NCBI GenBank assembly: GCA_900539505.1
Contig: UQCL01000034.1
Coordinates: 1 to 23,559 of the forward strand
Reading direction: 5' to 3'
DNA: 23,559 nucleotides
DNA from: an uncultured Campylobacter sp.
GTDB taxonomy: Bacteria > Campylobacterota > Campylobacteria > Campylobacterales > Campylobacteraceae
Shown here: piece after piece, positions 1-6,109 of the stretch
How positions within the stretch are numbered: position 1 is the stretch's first letter
Layout of the letters: each line of letters opens with the position of its first letter
The notes under the pieces: model-generated
What the model was told of the DNA's origin: nothing
Seen by the model: the letters and a program-made list of their open reading frames with translations, nothing else
The model's database searches: none
Translations under genes and position numbers: made by a program

Positions 1-56
1 GAATAATATATTATGAATAGCTTAATGTTACATATAAATCAGTATTTAAAATATTG

Positions 57-62
57 TATAAT
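57..62 (+). promoter_or_regulatory. Putative -10 box for the restriction-modification operon
   Basis: TATAAT preceded by TTG lies 57 bases before the start of the HTH regulator gene. Campylobacter sigma-70 promoters depend mainly on an extended -10 box and have no strong -35, which fits. The motif is seen; its use is inferred. The surroundings are very AT-rich, so chance matches are likely. Confidence 0.45.
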
Positions 63-78
63 ATAAGTATGGATTTTT

Positions 79-94
79 AAGTCTTTTTTGACTA
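79..94. promoter_or_regulatory. Possible operator: small inverted repeat between the -10 box and the regulator gene
   Basis: AGTC and GACT flank a run of six T, giving a short inverted repeat downstream of the -10 box and about 25 bases before the regulator start. Controller proteins of type II restriction-modification systems often bind short palindromes in their own promoter region, and known C-boxes use GACT/AGTC half-sites. The half-sites here are only 4 bp, so this is a weak candidate. Confidence 0.25.
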
Positions 95-119
95 AAATTA
101 TAATTATGAAAGGAAGTAG

Positions 120-599
120 ATGAGCTTAAAAGATACTTTGCTCCAAATTCATCAAGGCATTGAAGCTAAGGAGTTACAAAAAATTAGCAAAAAAGAGATG
201 GCTGCTAGGCTAAATATAGCTACTATTACTTATGTGGAATGGCTAAGAGGCAAAAATGAGCCGTCCGCTATGAATGCTATGCTTAAAATGTTATCAATAC
301 TCAACGATGAAAGATTGCTTATGGTTATAAGCAGCTGGAGATACAATAAAAAGTTCTTTAAGTTGTCTGACATAGTGTATAAAATTCATAAACAGATCGA
401 AGATGAGGAGCTAAAAAATATTTCTCAAAAAGAGATGGCTCAAAGAATCAGCATAGCCCACAGCACCTATACTGCATGGCTAGGAGGGGTTCAAAAGCCG
501 ATTGCCATACCAGCCTTACTTGATTTGCTTGCGATGCTTAAGGATGAGGATATAATTCAAATTGTTTGTTTGTGGCAAGCCAATAGGACTTCGGAATGA
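120..599 (+). CDS. Tandem-HTH regulator of the restriction-modification cassette
   Basis: A 159-residue protein made of two copies of one helix-turn-helix-like unit. Residues 3-73 and 82-152 align without gaps with 31 of 71 positions identical by my count. Both contain KEMA.R..IA..TY..WL.G...P, which resembles Cro/C1-type (XRE) DNA-binding domains: the scaffold, then the TY..WL.G recognition end. There is no signal peptide or membrane segment. A Shine-Dalgarno (AAAGGAAG) sits just before the ATG. The stop codon overlaps the methyltransferase start as ATGA, so the two are translationally coupled. By position it is probably the cassette's controller (C) protein. Classical C proteins are single-domain dimers, so a covalent two-domain version is unusual. 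The DNA-binding role is inferred from motif and context. Base composition is AT-rich like the next two genes. Confidence 0.7.
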   Translation: MSLKDTLLQIHQGIEAKELQKISKKEMAARLNIATITYVEWLRGKNEPSAMNAMLKMLSILNDERLLMVISSWRYNKKFFKLSDIVYKIHKQIEDEELKNISQKEMAQRISIAHSTYTAWLGGVQKPIAIPALLDLLAMLKDEDIIQIVCLWQANRTSE

Positions 600-1582
600 A
601 AAACAATATATCTTTTATCGATCTTTTTTGCGGTATAGGAGGTATAAGGCTCGGCATGGAGAAACAAGGATTAAAATGTATCATGTCTTGTGATATAAAT
701 TCAGAATGCCGTAAAACATATTATGAAAATTTTGGAGAAAAACCGCTAGGAGACATAATTAAAATCAATAAAGATTCTATTCCGCAGCATGATATACTAT
801 GTGCGGGTTTTCCTTGTCAACCGTTCAGCATATCTGGTAGGCAAAGAGGTTTTGAAGATACTAGGGGAACTTTATTTTTTGAAATATGTAAAATTGCGTC
901 TATAAAAAAACCTCCTGTTATTTTTTTAGAAAATGTAAAGCATTTAGTATATCACGATAAAGGAAATACATTAAGAACAATTATAAGTAAATTACAAGAA
1001 TTAGGGTATAGCATTTCATGGAAAGTTTTAAATGGTATAAATTTTGGGGTTCCGCAAAATCGTGAGCGAATAGTTATAATTGGTTCAAGACAAAAAAATT
1101 TCGATTTTAATCAAATTAAAAAAAACAAACCTGTAAAATTATTAGATTTTTTAGATGATGAAGATGCGAGTTTTGAATATCTTGATCCTTCCGAATACAC
1201 TATTCTTACAGAAACCAAACAACAGCCGCTTTCTGGGTTAATATTTGCCGGGTATCGTAATAAATCCATACGTAAGGCTGGGGTAAGACCAAAAACGGAA
1301 CATTTATCTAGAGTTCATAAACAACCTAATCGCATATATTCGGTTATGGGAACGCATCCTACACTTCCATCGCAAGAGTCATCGGGAAGATTTTTTATCT
1401 TATTAAAAAATGGAAAAGTAAGAAAATTAACATTAAACGAGTGCTGGCGTATAATGGGCTTCCCCGATGAATACAAAAAAATCAGCGCGAGTGGAGAGCA
1501 ATATAAGCAGCTAGGGAATTCGGTTTGCGTTCCTATGATTGAGGCCATAGCCAAAGAAATTAAAAAGCAATTATTTTTATAA
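596..1582 (+). CDS. DNA (cytosine-5-)-methyltransferase
   Basis: 328 residues with the full motif order of C5 methyltransferases. Motif I is FIDLFCGIGG (7-16, AdoMet binding). Motif IV is GFPCQPF (71-77) with catalytic Cys74. Motif VI is ENV (112-114). Motif VIII is QNRERI (154-159). A variable target-recognition region spans about 190-272, followed by motif IX (277-290) and motif X with GNS (308-310). The enzyme transfers a methyl group from AdoMet to C5 of cytosine and would protect host DNA from the adjacent nuclease. Its start overlaps the regulator stop by 4 bases, and the nuclease follows after 11 bases, giving a C-M-R operon. The length matches single-specificity bacterial enzymes and nothing looks truncated. 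The recognition sequence cannot be read from the protein. AT-rich composition (22% G+C in one 60-base line, 901-960) contrasts with the host genes. Confidence 0.95.
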   Translation: MKNNISFIDLFCGIGGIRLGMEKQGLKCIMSCDINSECRKTYYENFGEKPLGDIIKINKDSIPQHDILCAGFPCQPFSISGRQRGFEDTRGTLFFEICKIASIKKPPVIFLENVKHLVYHDKGNTLRTIISKLQELGYSISWKVLNGINFGVPQNRERIVIIGSRQKNFDFNQIKKNKPVKLLDFLDDEDASFEYLDPSEYTILTETKQQPLSGLIFAGYRNKSIRKAGVRPKTEHLSRVHKQPNRIYSVMGTHPTLPSQESSGRFFILLKNGKVRKLTLNECWRIMGFPDEYKKISASGEQYKQLGNSVCVPMIEAIAKEIKKQLFL

Positions 1583-1593
1583 ATGGAGTAAAA

Positions 1594-2709
1594 ATGTATA
1601 CAGATGCTTTAGAAAATATTTATCAGGAAGCCTTAAACCATATAGCAAACAATTCCTTACCGCAACTGCCAGAAGAGTTTAAAACAGCTTTGGATGACAT
1701 AGTGATGAATTCCGAGAAAAATAAAGGAGTCATGACTGTTTTAATAACTTTGCTACTCTATAAAATTATTCATCCAGAACAAGATATAAGATACCATCAA
1801 TCTAGTCTTAGAGACAGCAACGGAGTTGTCAGAGGTTTTTCCGGGAGAGGAATTGATACCAAATATGTTACACCGTTCCTTAAAAATAAAAAATTTCCTT
1901 CTATGTCAGCATCTGGATGGCTTACTAGGTCTTTGGAACAGGCGTTGCCATACACACTGGATTATAAAGGAAAGATAAGTCCAAAAATAGTTAAAGAAGC
2001 TTTTCTTCGTCTAGTTCATGCAGCTCAGGAAGGTATTGTGGAATCTGATATACTATTAATTTATATTTTTGTTTCTTTAATTAGACAGAGAGAGAGTTTG
2101 TCGATTGAACTTGCAAAGCCACACAACAAGTCTATCAATAGTATCGTTGATATTTTAAAAGAACATTTTACCTATTCCTATAATTGCCATGGTGGCTCTA
2201 GGCTGCCGACTTTAGCCATATATGCAGCATATCAGTGCATAATAAATGAAGTTGATAGATATAAAGATAAGTATTTATGTTCTTTAGAATCTCATAATTC
2301 GGCCGATACTCAGTCAGGTAGAATTGGCGATATAGATATAAACTATTTAGAAAACAATACTCCATTTGAAGGTGTTGAGATTAAACATGAAATAGTTATC
2401 GATGGACAATTAATATATGATGCTTATGAAAAATTTAAAGGCTATAGAACTAATAGATACTATATTCTTACCACAGCAAATATGGAGCAGGCTCAATGGG
2501 GTGAAATCAATAAAGAAATAGCTAGAATCAGCTCAATGCATGGTTGTCAAGTTATTGTAAACGGAGTTTATTCATCTATAAAATATTATTTGAGATTAAT
2601 AAACGATTCATCAGATTTTATAGATAAATATGTTGAACTCTTAAAGGTTGACGATGCCATAAAATTCCAACACAAAACAGCATGGAACGAAATTACTACT
2701 ATGTATTAG
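1594..2709 (+). CDS. Probable type II restriction endonuclease
   Basis: 371 residues, cytosolic, no signal peptide. I do not recognise the family with certainty. Near the C-terminus, GRIGDIDI (242-249) followed by GVEIKHE (260-266) fits a PD-(D/E)XK nuclease core: acidic residues D246/D248, then E262-x-K264. A predicted strand (RYYILTT, 288-294) follows, as in many restriction enzymes. The N-terminal half carries a conserved-looking block FSGRGIDTKYVTPFL (82-96). Position directly after a C5 methyltransferase, with SD TGGAG before the ATG, makes the cognate nuclease the natural call. Length and partner type are comatible with the SacI-type group, but I cannot confirm that and assign no specificity. 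The nuclease core is inferred from motif spacing. The gene appears intact and is AT-rich like its two neighbours. Confidence 0.75.
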   Translation: MYTDALENIYQEALNHIANNSLPQLPEEFKTALDDIVMNSEKNKGVMTVLITLLLYKIIHPEQDIRYHQSSLRDSNGVVRGFSGRGIDTKYVTPFLKNKKFPSMSASGWLTRSLEQALPYTLDYKGKISPKIVKEAFLRLVHAAQEGIVESDILLIYIFVSLIRQRESLSIELAKPHNKSINSIVDILKEHFTYSYNCHGGSRLPTLAIYAAYQCIINEVDRYKDKYLCSLESHNSADTQSGRIGDIDINYLENNTPFEGVEIKHEIVIDGQLIYDAYEKFKGYRTNRYYILTTANMEQAQWGEINKEIARISSMHGCQVIVNGVYSSIKYYLRLINDSSDFIDKYVELLKVDDAIKFQHKTAWNEITTMY

Positions 2710-2775
2710 ATTTTTATATTGTTATGGTTGGTTGCAATTGCTACATAATACCGAAATTTTCTTCAAAGGATTAAA

Positions 2776-3030
2776 ATGTCTGAACAACCGACCGTTCAAC
2801 CCCAATCAAACGTGCTTGGGATACTCTCCATAGTCTTCGCGATTTTAGGGATCTTTTTTCTAGGGATCGTCTTTGTTCCGCTTGCGTTTTTGTGCGCGAT
2901 CGCCGCAACCTATCAAGCCGCCAAAAAACAAGCCTCACTCGTAATAGCGATACTCGCATGGATCCTTACGATCGTGGGACTCGTGACCTCGCCCGTGCTG
3001 CTAGCCACAATCGGCATCTCCGCTTCGTAG
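2776..3030 (+). CDS. Small two-helix membrane protein of unknown function
   Basis: 84 residues. A polar, proline- and glutamine-containing N-terminus (1-11) is followed by two long hydrophobic segments, about 12-45 (possibly two crossings) and 54-80, separated by a short basic loop (AAKKQ). Small proteins of this type are common and often annotated as DUF4190-like, but I cannot assign a family. SD AAGGAT lies 6 bases before the ATG. It stands alone, 66 bases after the restriction enzyme, and its G+C is like the host genes rather than the cassette, so the cassette boundary probably lies just upstream. A terminator-like hairpin follows at 3128. Confidence 0.65.
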   Translation: MSEQPTVQPQSNVLGILSIVFAILGIFFLGIVFVPLAFLCAIAATYQAAKKQASLVIAILAWILTIVGLVTSPVLLATIGISAS

Positions 3031-3127
3031 CCGCAAATATCCGCGCCGCTTACTCGGTGATTAAAATTTTGCCGGACGAACATTAAAATTCGCCGGTGGA
3101 TAATCAAACTCTCGCCGGGCGGCTCGC

Positions 3128-3149
3128 AAACCTCTGCCTGCAGAGTTTT
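3128..3149 (+). terminator. Terminator-like hairpin after the small membrane protein
   Basis: CTCTGC, 2-base loop, GCAGAG gives a 6-bp perfect stem, flanked by AAA on the left and TTTT on the right, about 100 bases after the stop at 3030. It could work on either strand. The 2-base loop is tight, so the real loop would open one pair. A similar sequence lies at 4282-4309. Confidence 0.45.
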
Positions 3150-3322
3150 AAAACGTAAATTTATCGCGGAATTTAACCTCTTAAAATTTTGCGGACAAAA
3201 TTTTAAAGCAAAATTTGACACAGGAATTTTGTATCAAAAATTTACGGGCGGAATTTCAACGTGGAATTTTACCGCCAAAGCAAAACCGCCGAAATTTTAT
3301 AAAAAGCTTTATCTATGAAATT

Positions 3323-3370
3323 TTGCGATCAAGCCGTGCTTGCAAATAGTTACTGGAAGCACGATCGCAA
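3323..3370. other. Interrupted stem-loop in non-coding DNA
   Basis: TTGCGATC (3323-3330) pairs with GATCGCAA (3363-3370). After a 5-base bulge on the left only, GTGCTT (3336-3341) pairs with AAGCAC (3357-3362) around a 15-base loop. That is 14 pairs in all. No T-run follows on either strand, so it is not an ordinary terminator. It could be a structured RNA element, a protein site or the relic of an inverted repeat. Confidence 0.45.
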
Positions 3371-3571
3371 TACAGACGCCGTAAAGCTCGCAGACGCAAC
3401 ATTTGTCGCGGATGATAAAATCTAAATTTATGTAAAGCGTAAAATTAAAATTCTACTTTGCGACAAAAGGCTTGAAATTTTGCCGCGCCAAAACAGCGCG
3501 TAAATTTTAAAATTTAGCCGCTTTCAGGCGCGACGTAAAATTCTAAGGCAATGCGCAATCGTCACGCAAAA

Positions 3572-3774
3572 CTTATCTTTTAGCGACGCAGCGTGAAATT
3601 TCAAAACGGCACGCGCGGCATGGGAATTAAAAATTTACGCAGCGGAAATCGCCGCGAAGCTTGCTTTTTTAGCGATACGATCTGAAATTTCAAAGCGCCG
3701 CCTAGTAGGGCGGAAAATTATCTTTTGTCGGCGCGATCTAAAATTTCAAAACAAACAAGCGGCACCGGAATTTT
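3572..3774. repeat. Three degenerate repeats of about 55-60 bp
   Basis: Copies start near 3572, 3660 and 3720. Each runs from a CTT..TTTT block through a GCGA..CG block to AAATTTCAAA (3596, 3685, 3741), then a GC-rich stretch ending in GGAA or GGAAAA. The copies differ at many positions. They were seen by eye and need a self-alignment to prove. Confidence 0.35.
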
Positions 3775-4282
3775 AAAATTTTGCGCCGAGCGCTGCGAGA
3801 GATCAAAAGCGACCGACAGCGGCAAATTTTAAAAAATCCAAAATTTAACATGCTCGCGTGCCCATGCGACGCAACAAGGCGGTGCTGCAAATCATCACGC
3901 GCGAGCCACGGTCTATTTTGCCAAATCTTCGCTCTATCCGCAGCTCGTGGGTTTATACCGCATGCCGACAATCGCAAACCTAAGCGCAAAAAGCTTGGCG
4001 AAATGGCGTTTCGCCGCGGTGCGCATGCGAACAATTGCAACGCAGAAATGCTTTCGTGCGATACGATCAAGCTCAACGCGAAAGGCTTGCGCGCGGCATG
4101 TGTTTTTGAAAGCCGCACTGAATATCGCGCGCCAAATTAAAAAGCGAGGCAAGATGCCGCGAGCCGTGCATCGCTCGCGATAGACGCAATACTTAAAAGC
4201 GCGCAAAAAGCAAGGCAAATCCAAATTAGCTTCGCCGCTTTAGCTTAAAAATTTAAGTTCGCGTTTCTTAGGCGCCGCACCC

Positions 4283-4305
4283 CAAAGCCCTGCGCGCAGA
4301 GTTTT
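4283..4305 (-). terminator. Terminator-like hairpin after rimP
   Basis: CTGC, GC, GCAG forms the core. A C-G pair, a G-T pair and three A-T pairs extend it outward across one mismatch. It begins 13 bases beyond the rimP stop and is flanked by A and T runs, so it could stop transcription of the rimP operon. It shares 22 of 28 bases with 3126-3153. The T-run on the rimP side is only three bases, so the call is tentative. Confidence 0.4.
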
Positions 4306-4317
4306 AAATCTCCGCCA

Positions 4318-4737
4318 CTACCACTGCACGTAGGTTCGCGCCTTTTTGATCTCGTCAAGTCGCACGCTTACCTCGCCGCCGTCCGTGCGCAGTCTAAGCA
4401 CGCCGCCTTCGCAATCTAGCACCTCGCCGCTTAGCTTCTGCCCGTCCGTGCGGCTTAGGCGCACCAGCTCGCCCACGGAGTTTGCGAAATGCTGCGGCTT
4501 GCTTAGCTTGCGCTCAAGCCCGGGCGAGCCGACCTCCAGCGTCCACTCGCCCTCAAGCGGCGGCTCCACATCGAAAATCGGCGAGAGCAGCCGCGAAAGC
4601 CGCTCGCAATCGTCTAGGCCCACGCCGCCCGCTTTCGTGATGCTGATGCGATAGATCGTTCTGCCGTTTTCGCTCACCGTCTCCACGTCGTAAAGCTGCA
4701 CGCCGCACTCGCGCGCTAAAGCCTCTAAATCAACCAT
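4318..4737 (-). CDS. rimP: Ribosome maturation factor RimP
   Basis: 139 residues, close to the usual RimP size. The N-terminal domain (about 1-75) contains LYDVETVSENGRTIYRISI, GVGLDDCERLSRLLSPIFD and the family signature LEVGSPGLERKL (67-78). A C-terminal SH3-like domain follows (about 85-139). RimP is needed for maturation of the 30S ribosomal subunit. Its ATG overlaps the end of rbfA by 8 bases, so the two are probably translationally coupled. It is the last gene of the cluster, and a terminator-like hairpin follows. G+C is high here (58% in the line 4621-4680). The rbfA-rimP pair downstream of infB is standard in Campylobacter. Confidence 0.95.
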   Translation of the reverse strand: MVDLEALARECGVQLYDVETVSENGRTIYRISITKAGGVGLDDCERLSRLLSPIFDVEPPLEGEWTLEVGSPGLERKLSKPQHFANSVGELVRLSRTDGQKLSGEVLDCEGGVLRLRTDGGEVSVRLDEIKKARTYVQW

Positions 4738-5095
4738 TTTTGCGCAGCTCCTCCTCTATTTTGTCAAAAAGATCGTCCATTTTGTTTTGATACTCCAAGC
4801 GGTCGTCGAATTTGAAGTGAAATGCAGGGCAGCGGTACCAGCCCTCCGCCTCGGCGCAGAAGTTTTGCAAATATCTCGCCACGCGGCCGAGCTTTTCGAG
4901 CACAAATTCCTGCTCGCGCTCGTCGAAGGCGTTTTTATCCAGATACACGAACGCGTCGTAGCGCCCGCGCTTGCACTCCACGTCGGTGACGCACAGCCCG
5001 CGCAAAAGCTCGTCCTCGAGGCTCGCGAGCGCTTCGGGGATGAGTTGCTTTAGCACGCTTTGCGTGCGCAGTCTTCTGAGTTCGGTCGGATTCAT
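4730..5095 (-). CDS. rbfA: Ribosome-binding factor A
   Basis: 121 residues with the RbfA layout. The N-terminus NPTELRRLRTQSVLKQLIPEAL matches the family's first helix. The middle KH-like part has VTDVECKRGRYDAFVYL, and the C-terminus holds CPAFHFKFDDRLEYQNKMDDLFDKIEEE, close to the R..P.l.F..D...e....i..ll signature. RbfA binds 16S rRNA and helps late 30S assembly and cold adaptation. SD GAGG precedes the ATG by 5 bases. It overlaps rimP by 8 bases. In most relatives infB sits directly upstream, but here a 1.0 kb gene-free gap (5096-6109) separates them, so a promoter of its own may be needed. Confidence 0.95.
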   Translation of the reverse strand: MNPTELRRLRTQSVLKQLIPEALASLEDELLRGLCVTDVECKRGRYDAFVYLDKNAFDEREQEFVLEKLGRVARYLQNFCAEAEGWYRCPAFHFKFDDRLEYQNKMDDLFDKIEEELRKNG

Positions 5096-6109
5096 CTTTA
5101 CCTCGCTATCTTAAATCGCCGCAGATTGCGCGGCGATGGAATTTTATTGCTCCGCCATGAAATTTATCTCGCGTCCGTGTCGCGGCGGCACTGAATCTTA
5201 TTTCGCGTCCACCTTATGGCGATGCGGAATTCTATCTCGCTTCGGCATGGCGAAATATCCGTCCTGCGGCGAAGCGGTCTGTTTAAATTTGACGCGGCTT
5301 GCGATGCGCCGGAGCGTCTATTTAAATTCTGAGCGGTTTACTGTGCGCAGACACTGCGAGCGGCGCCGCACTTTTTAGAATTTCGCTCTTAAATTTTAAA
5401 AGGCACAAGCCCTGCTTTGAAATTTTGCTTTTAAATTTTAGCCCGCGCACTTTGCGCTTAAATTCAAAACGCAGGCTACGTAGAATTTTACGGCTCTCAT
5501 ACGAAAGCTCGTCGCGTAATTACGCCGCTACCGCAGAAATATTTCCGCGCCAAGACGCGGTGCTATTCTACACCGTATTCTGCTCGCCACGGCGCGCTAT
5601 ATCACCGCCGCGCTGTCCGTTCGGCGCTGCTACAGAACCGCGCGTCTTTGCGGCCTGATTTTGCGCCGCCTGCGCTGCGCTATTCTTCGCGCTGCTGTTT
5701 TTCCCACACTACGCCGCTGTGGAATTTATCTTAAATTTTAAAAGCGCTTCGATGCCATGCGAAATCTAAATTTTGCCGCTTTGAAATTTTAACTTTGCGA
5801 TTAAATTTAAATTTAAGTCGCACGGAAAATTCGCAACCTGTAAGCAGCGTAAATTTAAAATTTGATCGTAAGGTCGCGCCGCAGAAAAAGTCTAAACATT
5901 AAAATTTCAAAACTGACGCTATAAGGCAAAGCCTCGCGCAGAAACCGACAAAATTTAAAGCTTTGCTCGCGCACTCCGCCGCTAAATTTAAAAGGCGAAA
6001 TTTCACGCCCAAATTCTACGAGCATAAAATTTCAAAGCGCGATCGAGGCTTAAAATTTAGCCGCAAGCCGTGCAAACGAAGCCAATGCCCACGCGGAATT
6101 CCGCGAGCA
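5096..6109. other. 1.0 kb stretch with no credible gene, splitting infB from rbfA
   Basis: The open frames here (for example plus-strand 5136-5378 and 5425-5658) resemble no family and have skewed, arginine-rich composition. The part 5130-5276 contains about five degenerate units near 30 bp. The rest mixes GC-rich patches with AAATTT words, including AAATTTCAAA or its complement at 5416, 5780, 5902 and 6027. No terminator or clear promoter was seen. It may be a decayed gene or a repeat-derived insertion. Confidence 0.6.
5130..5276. repeat. Degenerate tandem repeat, about 30-bp units
   Basis: Units begin near 5130, 5160, 5188, 5222 and 5253. They share a GAATT.TAT.TCGC.TC core followed by a CATGGCG-like end; 5226-5252 is the clearest copy. 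Identity between units is moderate and the period is not exact, so this is old or weak repetition. Confidence 0.35.

Larger units (their letters stand above)
3031..4317. other. 1.29 kb stretch with no credible gene
   Basis: Open frames exist on both strands, mostly across 3738-4224, but they overlap each other, are arginine- and cysteine-rich and resemble no family. They look like by-products of GC-rich DNA. The sequence alternates GC-rich patches with AT palindromes such as AAATTTTAAAATTT. It holds terminator-like hairpins near each end, an interrupted 14-bp stem-loop (3323-3370), three degenerate repeats (3572-3774) and a 7-bp perfect hairpin at 3997-4015 (GGCGAAA, 5-base loop, TTTCGCC). 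I cannot say what it does. It may be decayed coding DNA or a host of repeats. Confidence 0.6.

Noticed and set aside
3738..4224. Four overlapping open frames of 78-126 codons on both strands
   Set aside because: They overlap each other on opposite strands, are rich in Arg, Cys and Ala, resemble no family and lack clear Shine-Dalgarno sites. GC-rich DNA with few stops explains them.
3031..6109. CRISPR array suspected from repeated AT and GC blocks
   Set aside because: The repeats are imperfect, unevenly spaced and have no conserved repeat with unique spacers; no cas genes are nearby.
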